Positions 1-11,848 are shown, numbered from the stretch's first letter. The stretch: DNA of 64,000 bases from Sphagnum compactum (GCA_965153455.1 OZ234494.1:8742001-8806000), one strand, 5' to 3'. Notes: generated from the letters alone by a model not told the origin. Made by a program: numbers and translations.

Positions 1-873
1 ACCTTGAGCTGTAGAGCTAGGCTCATCAAATAATGGGGAAGAAAGGTTTAGCACATGGGATCAAGGGGGTCATGGAGGTAGAAGAGTTGATTCAAGCATA
101 GAGAAATCATTTGTTGATGTGAGGGCTTGCTTTTTTTACTATTGTATCTTTTCACCTCTTGAATCTGTGATTGGAACTAATGCAATTGGGCACCAAATTT
201 TGTCCAGTTCAACTCTATGCCCTTCACTTTGCACACCAAAGCTCTTGCAAACTGTAGTGATTAGGGTGTTTAATCTTTGACATAACCTTCCAATAAAAAA
301 TTTCAATCTTTTCACAATGTCTGCTTCAAACTTTTGGTCATATTGCCAACCATTTGTGAGCCATGGATTATAATACCAAAAATTGTTAAGCTTTAGTTCC
401 ATAGTTTTCCTTAGTATTAATGATTTGAATCCTGATAAACCTCCAAGTAATAATTATTAGGATTTGGATTAACCTTTGGATATTTCAGCGTAGAAGACTC
501 TTTTATTTAAATTGATGCAAGGCTTAGTTAGTTTTAGGACCTAGTAAACCTATTTAAGTGCATTATCCTTTTATGTTGTAGAGAAGGGAAAGGGGATGTA
601 GAATTAGATGTGATTTATTGATATATTGGGAATACAAGCCCATAACTAACAATAGCATTTCGCCATGACAATATTAAGTTAGCCTGTAGAATAATCTTCA
701 GGCACGAATGATGTACTGGAAAGATTTCTAGGATGCAGTCCTAATACATCTTTATTTAGTCTTCACTTCTATCAGACGCTTAGATAGAATCAAAATCAAA
801 CTTAAGTATTAACATTTCCACTTGAGTGGCCTCAGGTGAATTACAACTTAGTAAACAACTTTAAGAAGATAGA
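1..873. other. AT-rich intergenic DNA, left edge
   Basis: No gene can be supported here. The - strand of 139-402 is open for 87 codons. Its first half (a Tyr-Tyr-Asn-Pro motif followed by a helical stretch) faintly resembles the C-terminal part of plant hAT transposases. The frame ends at 139 and nothing conserved follows toward position 1, so at best this is transposon debris. Confidence 0.3.
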
Positions 874-1365
874 TCACAATTGCAAAAACTCTAGAATGCG
901 ACGTATGGTGCGAGCTAGGTATTCGGCTCGATGCTGCATGGAAAGGGGGTTAATTGGGCCTCGTAGCCAACGGTAATGGCCATCACCAGGAACCCAAGTT
1001 CGACAATGAAGACAAACATCGTCGTCTTCACATTGACACTCTTTAAACCTTTCTGGCGCGGTTCCTCGAGCAGGAACGAATTCTAAATAAATTGCTAAAG
1101 CATGTTGGTTAGGAGACAATCGATGATCGCATGCCGAACGATCGACTCGAGTGCGCACCACTCTTCTGGATGGTTCTTCTTTGCGTGACCGTTGAGAGAC
1201 ATTCACCGCAAGCGCTACTGCGTCAAGCGGTGTTTCGTCAAGCGGTGCTTCTTTAAGCTCTTCCTTGTCTACTGGTGCAACTGGAGGATTCGAAGGCGTA
1301 GCGACATCATCTGCCATGACTAAATTATCACCTGCATCAACAAAAATAGAGGGTAGCAGAAACAA
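874..1365 (-). CDS. Unrecognised 163-codon ORF, possibly a transposon or gene fragment
   Basis: This is an open frame of 163 codons, richer in GC and in CpG codons than the AT-rich DNA on both sides. A second in-frame Met (residue 17, followed by Ala-Asp-Asp-Val) is a plausible start. The product has an acidic, Pro-rich N-terminal third, a short basic Arg-rich stretch, and a cysteine cluster of the form C-x-C-x5-C-x2-C followed by Trp. That spacing is not the C-x2-C-x4-H-x4-C knuckle of retroelement Gag. I do not recognise the family. There is no neighbouring gene to give context, and it could be one exon of a larger, otherwise decayed element. Confidence 0.3.
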   Translation of the reverse strand: MFLLPSIFVDAGDNLVMADDVATPSNPPVAPVDKEELKEAPLDETPLDAVALAVNVSQRSRKEEPSRRVVRTRVDRSACDHRLSPNQHALAIYLEFVPARGTAPERFKECQCEDDDVCLHCRTWVPGDGHYRWLRGPINPLSMQHRAEYLARTIRRILEFLQL

Positions 1366-2191
1366 TGTGGTACTTGCATTCAGAAGGGGTCAAGGCCTTT
1401 TTATTTAACAAATTAGGGTAGGCGTAAAGTGTGGGAATGACGGCGGAACCTCATGAAAATTCAAACATCCTAGATCTAATGGATTCATCGAACCCTAATT
1501 TCGACGGTGGATCTAGGAGTATGTGAGGGTTTTTGTGATGCAAATTTCAATTCCAATTTACTATGTACTACATAGTTCATTAATGCATGGAAGAAAAAAT
1601 AAGTAGGGAATATCAAAAGAGTAAATGGTACGTGGGGATGTTACTTCAACCATTGAATTGATTTAGTCAAGTAAGGATTCAAGGATGTTTACTTGTTACT
1701 ATCGATAAATTGTCTTAGTAGTTAGTTATTTGAAATAATTAGGATGAAGAAGTAGGATGTGAAGGTCAACGGACGGAAAGGATAAGGATCAAGCTCAAGA
1801 ACCTCATCAAGCTATCTAAGATAAGGGGAAGGATGAGTCCTCCAATCCCATTAGTCATGAGGATTGTTATCCTATTTGATTGGAGGATGGAATATTTTTT
1901 GTGTCTCATTGGGTCCAATAATTCTCAACCTAAAATCAATTAGAGGGTAAATCATTCTCAATTCTCATTAACTCTTAAAGGATGAGGAGGCCATTGATTA
2001 GAGGGAAGGATTTCGAAGCTTCCATTGGTCCAGGGAAACAAGCTCAAGGAAGGTCATGGAGGCTTACCAAGGGAGAGGGGAGTATCTTGTGTTGGGGAAG
2101 GGGAAAGGAAGAGAATGAATGTGTGAGGAAAAGATTAGTTCTTATGTGTGGAAAGGTGTTGTTCATGAAAAGGATGTGTGCAAGAAATAAG
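1366..2191. other. Intergenic, no gene seen
   Basis: AT-rich sequence without a supported gene. The stretch from about 1980 leads into the 200-bp tandem repeat. The open frames crossing it on both strands end in the repeat and have no family resemblance. Confidence 0.4.
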
Positions 2192-2781
2192 CATGGAAGG
2201 ATTTCCATGACAAAGCCTCTGGAGTTTTGTTTCAAATAGTTGTTCCTTTCGAATCCACCGTTGGATTTGTGTCAAACTTAAAACACTTCTTGTTTAGGAG
2301 GTGTGGAAGTTTCTCTTCAAATTTCAGCATCATCGGGTTTGCTGTAAGGGAGCTACACTTGCCGGAAGTAGAGGGTGTTTGTAGTGGAGTTCATGGAAGG
2401 ATTTCCATGACAAAGCCTCTGGAGTTTTGTTTCAAATAGTTTTTCCTTTCGAATCCACCGTTGGATTTGTGTCAAATTTAAAACAGTTCTTGTTTAGGTG
2501 GTGTAGAAGGTTTTTCTCAAATTTCAGCATCATCAGGTTTGGTGCAAGGGAGCTACACTTGCCGGAAGTAGAGGGTGTTTGTAGTGAAGTTCATGGAAGG
2601 ATTTCCATGACAAAGCCTCTAGAGTTTTATTTCAAATAGTTGTTCCTTTCGAATTCACCGTTGGATTTGTGTCAAACTTAAAACAATTCTTGTTTAGGAG
2701 GTGTAGAAGGTTCTCTCTAAATTTCAGCATTATCGGGTTTACTATAAGGGAGCTACACTTGCCGAAAGTAGAGGGGGTTGA
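2192..2781 (+). repeat. Tandem repeat, about three copies of a 200-bp unit
   Basis: The phrase catggaaggatttccatgac recurs at 2192, 2392 and 2592, giving a strict 200-bp period. Copies one and two are complete and the third ends near 2781. They differ by scattered substitutions. Each copy carries a 70-codon open frame ending in TAG just inside the next unit. Because 200 is not a multiple of three, these frames are a by-product of duplication and not a protein repeat. The unit may come from the non-coding part of a retroelement; that is a guess. Confidence 0.85.
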
Positions 2782-4089
2782 ATTTGTCTGTTTTTTCCTC
2801 AATCTAAGCAAAGTGATGTTTAGTCCAAAGGCTTAACTCTTGATCAAAAAAATAAAATAAAATTATAAGATTTTGTAACATGGCTCCTTTTAGATTAGCC
2901 TTTTCAAAAATCTAATGCATGTTAGATTATGAGGTTGTATGTAGATGTTATGACGAATGGAACAAAAAAGGTTCAACCATCAAGCGTGACATTGAATGAA
3001 TGTCAACATAATGCCCTTCATATTCCATCATGGTGAGTTACGATCCTCCCACAATGTCTTTGTATCTTCCAAGTGAACACAACGCATTAAATTCTTAGTG
3101 AGCTTCATTGCATTACCTTGAACCACCGTACTTGTTATACTACAACTACATAGTAGTTCCACTTCTAAGCAGGTTTTGTGAGTGCATATCTATATGTTGA
3201 ACGTGTGCAAGAATTCCTCACACCATTCTTACTTGATCATGACTCAAAATGTTCACAAATCTCATATAGGGTTACATCCTCGTTGGCCAGCTTCAAAATG
3301 TTCTTCCTTGTGTTATGTAATTTTCAATGAGTTTGAAACCACGAAACATCCATCGTCATGGCCATACTTAATGCCTTGTGTGAAACACATTGTGAAAAAC
3401 ATAAAAATAACAAGTGAAAACAAGATCAGAGCTATACAAACCTCTACTACAATGTTCAATTCACAACCTACCTTAAGACTACAAGTTCATTAAAACAAGA
3501 GTGGTAAGTACCCAAATTCTTGCAAAACTGTTGCACTTGCACACTCCTGTCCACACAATTTTTTACAGACTATGTACATTTTGCATGTTTTACACGCGTG
3601 ATTTGTACATCCCTTCATTCTGCTAGATATCGATTCCATGGTTGAAGATGTTGGAGGGAAATCTAAAGAGGGAATTTACAACTCAAGCGGGAAGAAGCTT
3701 CAAATGCGCATTCACTTTTTCCTTTGAACTTAAACAGGAACTAGAAAACTCAAAACGGGAAGGGCTATGAAAGATGCCTCCTTGACATCTTTTCTTCAAA
3801 CAGTTGGACAATAGTTGTTACGTTCAAGGGCTGAGAAAATTAAGTGATGAAGAAGAGACCTGCAAACAAGACTCATAGAAAGTTGAAAACAAGATTAGGG
3901 CATGAAGATGAAAGTGAGGCGTGAAAATGGGTCAACTTTCAAAACCCAGCTTTGACCAAAGTTGCCTGCTTTGAAAATTGACCAGCCAGTCAAACTATAA
4001 CCCACCACTTTGTAATTTCAAAAAAAAAGAAAAAAATCAAGGACAATCCTGAGGTCTTATGGCAAAAAAATGGTACCTTCATTGTGAAT
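2782..4089. other. Intergenic, no gene seen
   Basis: AT-rich unique-looking sequence. The 103-codon + strand frame at 3182-3493 has no recognisable domain, and I treat it as chance. Confidence 0.4.
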
Positions 4090-4480
4090 GAACCCACCTC
4101 AAACGTTGAAACCTCAAACCTTAAATTTCAGACCTCAAATGCTTAGAACTTGAAGTTCAAACCTCACACCTTATATAATGAAACTTCAAACATTTAGACC
4201 TTCGACGCTTAGACGTCCAAACTTCATATTTCAAACACTTAGACCTTCAATGTTCAGACATCAAAGTTCAAGCATTTTTGAAAACTCAAAACTCAAACCT
4301 CACACCTTAAAATTTAAACCTCAAACACTTAGACTTTAAACACTTAGACCTTTAATGTTCAAATTAGACCTTATACCTCAAATGCTTAGATTTTCAAACA
4401 TTTAAACCTTCAATGCTTAGGCCTCAGACCTCAAACATTAAAACTCGAAATTCGCTCCTCAAACCTTAAGCTCAAACACA
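4090..4480. repeat. Degenerate low-complexity array (cctcaaac / cttagacc)
   Basis: About 390 bp is built from imperfect copies of short phrases such as acctcaaac, acttagacc and ttcaaac. The spacing is irregular, at about 10 to 20 bp. It looks like an old, strongly mutated minisatellite. Confidence 0.7.
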
Positions 4481-4967
4481 AAGAAAGTTTGTAGTAGGGA
4501 CAAAACTTTTAGCACCGTTTTTGCAAAGCTTTGATGCGACAAAAAGGAGACCAAGGGACTAGGGAAGCTTCAAAACCCTAAACACTCAATGTTGATTAGG
4601 AATCTTGAAAACCTTAAACATATTTAGTAAGGATATGCATATTTAGATGTACATATCCAAACCCTAAACACCATATCAAGGATATGTATAAAATAATTAT
4701 GCATATCTAACATCTCATCTAAACATAACAATGAATATGAATAATGAAAAAACCTAGATTTGCATATATGTATATAAGTAAGGATATATGAAATGACTTA
4801 CAGAAGCTGGTCACCAATAGTTCCAAATATGGGAAATGCGCAGAATCCAGATATGAATTATTGTTGATTGTGGTAATATGCATGTTGATAATTAGCGCAC
4901 TTAACCATATCTGGCCAACACTAGTTGTAACTCACAACTTAATAGCCAATCAAAGGGTTGATGTTTT

Positions 4968-5103
4968 CATGAGGGATGGTTATAAATTAAGTAACCTTTG
5001 AGAAGTCATTGATTATTAAAAATAATTGAGGCATGGTAACGCTAAAAGTATTTTTAATAATCGATGACCTTGAGTTGGTTACTGGATGTGACCATCCCTC
5101 ATG
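4968..5103. mobile_element. 136-bp foldback element (MITE-like)
   Basis: The left arm 4968-5024 and right arm 5049-5103 are imperfect inverted copies of each other. Both outer ends read catgagggatggt and both inner ends read gattattaaaaata-type sequence, around a 24-bp spacer. Arms that make up most of the element and a small total size fit a foldback MITE. I cannot identify a clear target duplication, so the superfamily is undecided. Confidence 0.65.
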
Positions 5104-6949
5104 AGAATTGAGACACCCTCCTTTTCATCCTATAGAGAGAGGCTATGAAATTTTCATCCAACCAATGAAATGTTATGGAGTCATCAAGCCAACGAGAGCT
5201 CAAGGTGGTACCTTGTGTTAACTAGTAAGTCATTAATGAAACAAAGTTCAAAGGTTATGGGTTGTAAGTCAAAACTTGACAACCAACCAAAACATTGACA
5301 ATACACATAAGGATGGTTATAGCAAAGGCTAAAATAAAAATGTTCCATGAAGTTCCTAAGAAAATTAATTCACATTTCATAGTAATAACTAATAACACTT
5401 GGTGAACATTCTCACAATGTGAGACCAAATGAAAACTAGGTACATCCTTCCATAGTCTAGAGAGTTTACAAGTAGAGCCAAGAAAGCTAACATGGATGAA
5501 AAAACAACTGATTTTTTCTCTTGAAAATAATTCAATGGAAGAAATTATAGAGAGAGAAAAATATACCTTTTCCACGTCATTAACAAAGACATGGCCAAAA
5601 ATGGTTCAATTTCAAGATTCCATCTCGGAGCATTTGCACCATCATACATGTTCTAGCATGCTTTTCGACAGGATATTTGAGACCCATTGTGCTTGAATCT
5701 TATCATGTTTTGGCCCCAGGGCGGGCATTTGGTTTATAGCTTGACCAACCGTCCCAACCTTTCAATTATTTTCCCCATCTTTCTTCACAACGCTTTGAAT
5801 GCGACTTGGATTATCACATTTTCAATTGTAGGTATCCCTCAATGCATGTGCACACATCCCATCGATGTTATAGGTGTCCACCTTTTATGTTCCACCCACG
5901 GCAATGAACGGACAGGCACCCATGATGCAGATTGTAACACTTTTGCTGCCATTGCATGAGATGCCAACTTCCATGTGGGATGAGAACAACTACACACGCT
6001 TTTTTTAACCATGTTCCACTCCTCTCATCGATGAGTTGACATTGTGCTCACCAAAAATGGAATTTGCACCTTAGTCAATGTTGTCACTGCTAATCCAACA
6101 TGAGTAGATTTATTTTGTCAAGCTTGCACGACTTGAGGATTTGTTTGCCTCTGAAGCAGCTCAAGCCAAAGAAAAGAGCTATCACGACCAACACTCCACT
6201 GATCATTTCCTCCCTTTAACAATTGAGATGTTTGGATATCTAAATGAACAAGTTGATGTGTTCTTACATGATTGTGCCAATCCCATGTGGAACTTCAAAG
6301 GGCCCTCCTCTTTTAGTCTTAGTTATTTTTCTTCGTCAAAAAATTTCAATTACATCACAAAGGATGCAAACATTCTCCATCTTAAGTTGGGTGGTAATAA
6401 TAGATCTAACTACTTTTTAACTTTCACCCCTTCAAGACGCACCTCCCATCACCATAGTTGACCTCCTACAAGCGGTTAATTATTGAGAGAGAGATTTTGA
6501 CATCTAGTTTGTGTTAGCTTCACGTCCTATAGATTAAACCTTTTTATTTCTCTTTTTCCCTTGTACATTTTCTATATGTGCGATGTGTTAATTAATAAAG
6601 TTTTGCAGGGTTAACACAAAAACACACAATCAGAGCATCAAGATTCTCATGACGGATGGTTAGAGCAAGTTTTTTTTTAAAAAAAAAACACATTAAAAAA
6701 TAGTTTGTGTCACATAAACCCTAAACCAGCTCTTGTCGAAAACAGCCACCTGTTTTCTTCGATTCTTTGGGTTTTGTATGTTTTCGGGGAGGATTTTGGG
6801 TTTCGAAGTGGGGTTGATGGCGCACGCTTTCTTTTTCTAGGCAGTAGTGGGTCGGCAGCACAGAGACTTGGTTTTGAGAGTAGGCGGACTGTTGGAAGTG
6901 GGTTGTGTGTATGTGTGTTTTGTTCGGATTTTCCTGGAGGTGTGGAGAG
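5104..6949. other. Intergenic and upstream region of the CLPP5-like gene
   Basis: No supported gene. Several 60-105-codon frames occur on both strands but none shows a domain or splice context. The last 250 bp before 6950 is the 5' flank of the CLPP5-like gene; a promoter cannot be placed with confidence. Confidence 0.35.
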
Positions 6950-9900
6950 ATGGCAAGCACCGTCATTGGGGTAGTAAAGCAGCCAGTGGCGTCGTCTTTT
7001 CTACTTCCTTCCAAGGCTCAGCGTGTGACGCATTATCAACTCAATAAACAACCTTCCTTCTCCTTGCCTCTTCCTCTCCCTATACGAAAGCACCCAAGGT
7101 ATTTATGTTGTGCCTGTCCTTCTCTTGCCTTAGTCTCCTCCTCCACACATTCTCTTCTCCATCCAATTGCCAAAAATGTTTTTTGTTGGTTGGCATCACC
7201 AGTGCTGAAGCTTGGGTTTAGGGTTTAGTGTTTAGGGTCCAGAAGGAAAAGGGTCCCCATTGAGGAATAGGGTTAGCAGTGTGATCCCATGCATATACAT
7301 TCTGGAACTCATAAGCTTATAGCTGCACTCCTTGTCAAAGTACCTTTGAATCGACATTGTGGAGATTTCTCTGTAATTTGATATTCTTCACAACATCGAT
7401 TACATATGTATTCTGGAACCCTAAACCCTTCGCAAAAATTCTCATAGTCTTGTTAAATTGTGCTTCCTATCTATCTACGTATGTCGCTCCAATTATCACT
7501 AATTAAGCACTCTGGAAATCTCAATTTTCAGTAGGAATCTGAGTTCTTTTAGGTCTACTTAGATGAGTTGTTCTAAATCCAGGGATTAAATACTTTCGTA
7601 ATCTTGTGGTTTTTAGCAATTTTCCACCCCTGAAAAACTCTTTTCAGTTCTTAATTGCTCATATTCCTCTGATTTCCACTGGAGAAAGTTATGTGGATTT
7701 GTGCATTAAATGTGAATGCAGGAAAATCTCAGTGTCAGCTGCTTTAAAATCTGAAGGTTATTGATCCCATCTTCATTTGATAGCCACAATCTATGGTCTA
7801 TCAGGTGATGTATTTGCCTCAAAAACAGTTTTTTTTTGCAATCAGGATTCCCAAGGAGCAGTTTTTGTAGTGGAGATTTTGGGCACAGATTGGTGTTTAA
7901 AAGAGAGATGTTGTGGTGGGGAAACAGGGATGATCTTGAGTTACTGACGTCAGCGTATTCTGGACCCATAACACAGGGTGGACAGGGACCACCCACTCAT
8001 GCTAGCTGAGCGATTTCAGAGTGTTATTACACAGCTCTTCCAGCAGGTTGAGTTTGTTCTCCCAAGTTTCAGGGAAAGAAAATGAATTGTATCTCTTTGA
8101 GTTTTATGTTTTGTAGCACTGCTGGTTCTTCTTTTTTTCCACCTCACTAGAATATGTATGGATTGCAATGCTCAAGCGGTTCAGACTCTGCATGTTTTCA
8201 GTCCCCGCATTTCCCCTTTTCCATGTGGTTCCTGAAAGCTCTAGCATCTCATCGAGTGTACAGCCATTAGTGGGACTAATGAAGTTTCGACTTTCTCATA
8301 AGAGAGGTGTTTGCAAGAATTTCTTGCATTTTGAGTAGGAGTAATGGTGATTTTGATTTCTATTAGTGGGACTTTTTGAGTAGGACTTACAGTGATTTTG
8401 ATTTTCTTTCTGATTGGGAATGTGAAAACAGAGGATAATTCGGCGCGGTGGGGCAGTGGATGATGACATGGCAAATTTAATTTTTGCACAACTGTTGTAT
8501 TTAGATGCTGCTGATCCCAACAGGGTCTGTCTTGTAAGCCAAGCCCTAAGGTTCATGGAAATGGTCCTGAGGCTTATTGCATGATCGACAATGCTGCATA
8601 TCTGTTGGGGGTCTTTTGCATCTGGAGTATGGTATTATCTTTGTTCAGGTGTCAGGTTTCATATACAAGTGAAGGGTTTAGTGCTCTCAGTTCTAAATTC
8701 TCTGAAAGTTCAGAGTCTGTTTCCATTATCCACTCTTTCAAGCTCATATGAATACAAGGCTTGATCCATAGTCCTTCAGAGATTGCTGGGCTACTTCTGA
8801 AGGACTCTTATTTTCAATTTTTGCAGGACATGTCATGTATGTCAATTCCCCTGGGGGTTCAGTTACTGCAGGTAAGCAAAATTCCAGTGCTCTGAAGAAA
8901 TGTAGAAACTTGGGTGTACACTGGTTTCAGAACTCACATACTCCAGAATTGCAGTTGGCCAAGAAAAGATTTTGTTCGTTCCATCAGTAGTTTCTGCATT
9001 GGGGGACCCATCCCTCATGTGATCTGGAAGCCTTGTATAAGGCTAAAGAAAGAGATGTGTGTTTTGACGTTTTTATAGCATGGTTAGCATGTGTTGTAAC
9101 AGGTATGGCGGTATTTGACACAATGAGACATATCTGACCAGATGTGAGTACTATTTGTGTTGGCCTTGCTGCCAGGTACTTTCATCCTTTCATCTCTGTT
9201 CATGGCCATTCAGGGTGCACCTCAATGCCCAGGTTTAGGGTTTCACCAGTCAAATAAATAAACAGTAAAATCTCTATCTGAGTCCAAGACCAAGATTGCT
9301 GTGGGATTTATCTTGGTCCAACAGGATCAATTGCCATGGCCTCTTACAAAAACCATGTTTGTGTCCTATCATATGGGCCAGTGCAAGACCCTGACATCCT
9401 TCAAAGGCTGCAGCTTGGCTTATACCATACTGTGCACCCTTAAACAATACACACAGTCCAATTGGGGAAGATATATGTGACCAATTGGGTACTGCTGAAT
9501 TTGCAGTATGGGAGCATTCCTACTCAGTGCTGGTACAAAAGGTACTGTAAGACCTTACCTGTCCTAGAATATTATCTGTTCTTCTATAAATTCTGTTCTG
9601 CCTCTGAGGTTCAAGTGTTTGCAGATGTTTGTTTGCTGTAGAGGAGCAACTATATGACAAGTTGCTTTACTCAGAACTCATGCAAATTCTACATCCTGTG
9701 GTCTTCTGTCTGGAAGCTCATGAGTAAAATTGTACTTTTGATACCATGTCAGGTAAACAGTACAGCCTTCCAAATTCACGGATTATGATTCATCAGCCAC
9801 TTGGAGGTGCACAATGGCAACAGACGGACATTGAGATACAGGTGCACACATGTTTGCCCTTTTTTCTCATTCTTTTCCTTTAACTCTAGAAAATGTGATG

Positions 9901-10284
9901 CAGCATTCTCTTTGTTGTGTTGCATTGTGTTAAGTTGCTGCAGAAAATGAGAGCTCATTTTTAGCATTTTCTTGAAAAAGGAGTAGTGGTTTAGGCATCA
10001 TATGCACCACAAGTCATATTTGTGTTTAGTATGGAAAGCTGATTTTGTTTTCTGTGGTGCTGTTTGTTACTGGGGTCCAGGCAAATGAGATTTTACATCA
10101 TAAGGCAAATCTGAATGGGTACCTTGCGTACCACACAGGGCAACCATATGAGACAATTGTGCAAGATACAGACCAAGATTTTTTCATGAGTGCAAAGGAG
10201 GCAAAGGAGTATGGTCTAATTGATGCTGTGATTTCTAACCCGTTGAAGGCCCTTCAGCCACTGCCTGAACCCATTCCTGCTTGA
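6950..10284 (+). pseudogene. CLPP5-like: CLPP5-like chloroplast Clp protease proteolytic subunit, nine exons, probably disabled
   Basis: CLPP5 is a serine-protease subunit of the chloroplast-stroma Clp complex. Exons by splice sites and homology: 6950-7098, 7722-7756, 7846-8046, 8432-8524, 8827-8871, 9103-9175, 9507-9541, 9753-9841, 10081-10284. Exon 1 gives a Ser/Leu-rich transit-peptide-like start. Later exons give GGAVDDDMAN, MYVNSPGGSVTA, the active-site Ser in SMGAFLLSAGTKG, the His in [10 protein letters not shown], and Asp in [20 protein letters not shown]. These match CLPP5 more closely than CLPP3, 4 or 6. Three lesions break the frame: one extra base near 8004 in exon 3 (before AERFQSVITQLFQ), one missing base in exon 5 just before MYVNSP, and TGA at 9135-9137 where CLPP5 has Arg. 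Retained introns mean it is not a processed copy. Sequencing error could explain one lesion but hardly all three. Confidence 0.85.
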
Positions 10285-11051
10285 GTAAACCTGCCTTCAC
10301 ATTGCTCATTGAATCCTCTTTTTGGGCACCCCAATACTTATACCTGAAGACATGTAAATGGGAGGCAGCATATGAGGTTCTGAATTTTCACAAAATGTGA
10401 AAGACTCCAAATAGCTACTCATGGAATTATGTTTTCTTGCTCCAACTGCAACAGTTTCATTGTTGAATTCATGGCTCTCTGAAGGCTCGATGAGGTCCTT
10501 GCCATTTGCTCTGATATAGGTTTCCTCCTTTGAAATTTTTGCTTGAAGTTTGTGAGATCCTGAAGCATTGAGAACACTTATGGCATATGTTAATCACCTT
10601 GACTTTGTGTGGTATGAGCACATATATACCCCTCTCTCTCTTTGAGGATTGCAAACAGTGGTGTTGAAAAAAGTAGCCAATTCTTTTCTGCAGTTTTAAA
10701 GTGTATTTTATGTATACTAATTCACAATTGTAATTTAGTTTACTGGTTGTTTTAGTGGTAAATCAATCATCGATCATGGGTTTTTAAGTTTCATCACCTT
10801 CAACAGCTGCACGCCTTGCTTGCTTGTGTTGGCATGTGTGGGAAAAAAGTAACCTTAAAAATAAGAGATTCTCATTCTCTTGCAAGTGTTACTCCTACAA
10901 GATGGTGACAAATTGATCAACCACAAAATCTGGTGATTGTTGATGACATGTCTAGCAAAAGCCCATTGACAGAATTTCCTTCTCTCTGCTTCTGCTTCTC
11001 TTGCCTAAAGTGGTACAGAATTGTTTTAGTGTATTTGAAGTGCACATTATG
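10285..11051. other. 3' flank of the CLPP5-like gene, no gene seen
   Basis: AT-rich sequence with no supported gene. The short frames here have no recognisable domain. Confidence 0.4.
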
Positions 11052-11257
11052 CTGTAGTACCTTGGCCACTTCAACACTACTTATAATATTTGTAAAAAAT
11101 GTTGATTTTTCAGAAAAAAAAAATGTTCAAAGAAGGAAATTTTGTGAAGGAAATATCGAATCTCCAAGAATATTCTTTTTGTTGAAATCCAAATTTCAAA
11201 TTTAATTAATTATTCAACAAACAAGTGTTAAGTGTTGAAGTGGCCAAGGTACTACAG
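11052..11257. repeat. Perfect 27-bp inverted repeat with 152-bp spacer
   Basis: The 27 bases at 11052-11078 (beginning ctgtagtaccttggccac) are exactly reverse-complementary to 11231-11257. The spacer is AT-rich and the match stops abruptly at the outer ends. It could be the ends of a small transposon or a transcribed hairpin. I see no clean target duplication. Confidence 0.8.
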
Positions 11258-11299
11258 TATCCCTGAATATCCCTTCTGAAAAAGAGATGGGTTGCGCAC

Positions 11300-11506
11300 A
11301 TGAGGGAAGAAGTGCAGTCGACTGCCGCTCGAGAATCAGATCGGCCCGCGATCGGCCACAAAACCTGGCAGACAGAAAATCCCGACGATCGGCTCGGCCG
11401 CACCCGGCCGACGTCGGCCTGCCACTGTAGCTCCCCTTCCGGCCTGCCCACTAACTGCGGCGCTCCGTTTAGCACTCTGCCCGAGTCTACGAGTTTTATT
11501 GTTCAG
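11300..11506. other. GC-rich patch upstream of the trihelix fragment
   Basis: About 200 bp is strikingly richer in GC and CpG than its surroundings, with several CGGCC and GATCGG motifs. It could be the remnant of a promoter or 5' leader of the trihelix-like gene downstream, or captured foreign sequence. No convincing coding frame is visible. Confidence 0.5.
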
Positions 11507-11845
11507 CTTCGTGCTCCAGCGTGCTCACCTCCCTCATAGCCATTTTCTCACTGCACACAATACACAGTTTCACCGTTCAGCTTCGTGCTACAGCGTGCTC
11601 ACCTGCCTGCATTCCATAGCCATTTTCTCGCTGCACACAATACAGGCTCACCGTTCACCTTCGTGCTCCAGCGTGCTCACCTGCCTGCATTCCATAGCCA
11701 TTTTCTCACTGCACACAACACAGGCACCGTGTTTCTCAATTTTTTTCTTTAAATCACACTTTCTTCTGTCTTTCTCACTGCACACAATACAGGCACTGTG
11801 TTTCTCAAATGTTTTCTTTGAATCACATTTTCTTCTGTCTTTCTC
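11507..11845 (+). repeat. Two nested tandem repeats (about 76-bp and 71-bp units)
   Basis: The first unit starts cttcgtgctccagcgtgctc and appears at 11507, 11581 and 11659, a period of 74 to 78 bp. The second unit, containing tctcactgcacacaa and gtgtttctcaa, appears from about 11701 and 11770, and its start recurs at 11840 directly before the ATG of the trihelix-like fragment. The array therefore forms the immediate 5' leader of that gene. Confidence 0.8.
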
Positions 11846-11848
11846 ACC

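Noticed and set aside
139-402. 87-codon - strand ORF at the left edge, weakly hAT-like
   Set aside because: The similarity is limited to a few residues, the frame stops, and no conserved continuation is visible toward position 1.
9135-9137. Explaining the TGA in the CLPP5-like gene by RNA editing
   Set aside because: U-to-C editing is known from organelle transcripts of some land plants, but this is a spliced nuclear gene, and the two frameshifts would remain.
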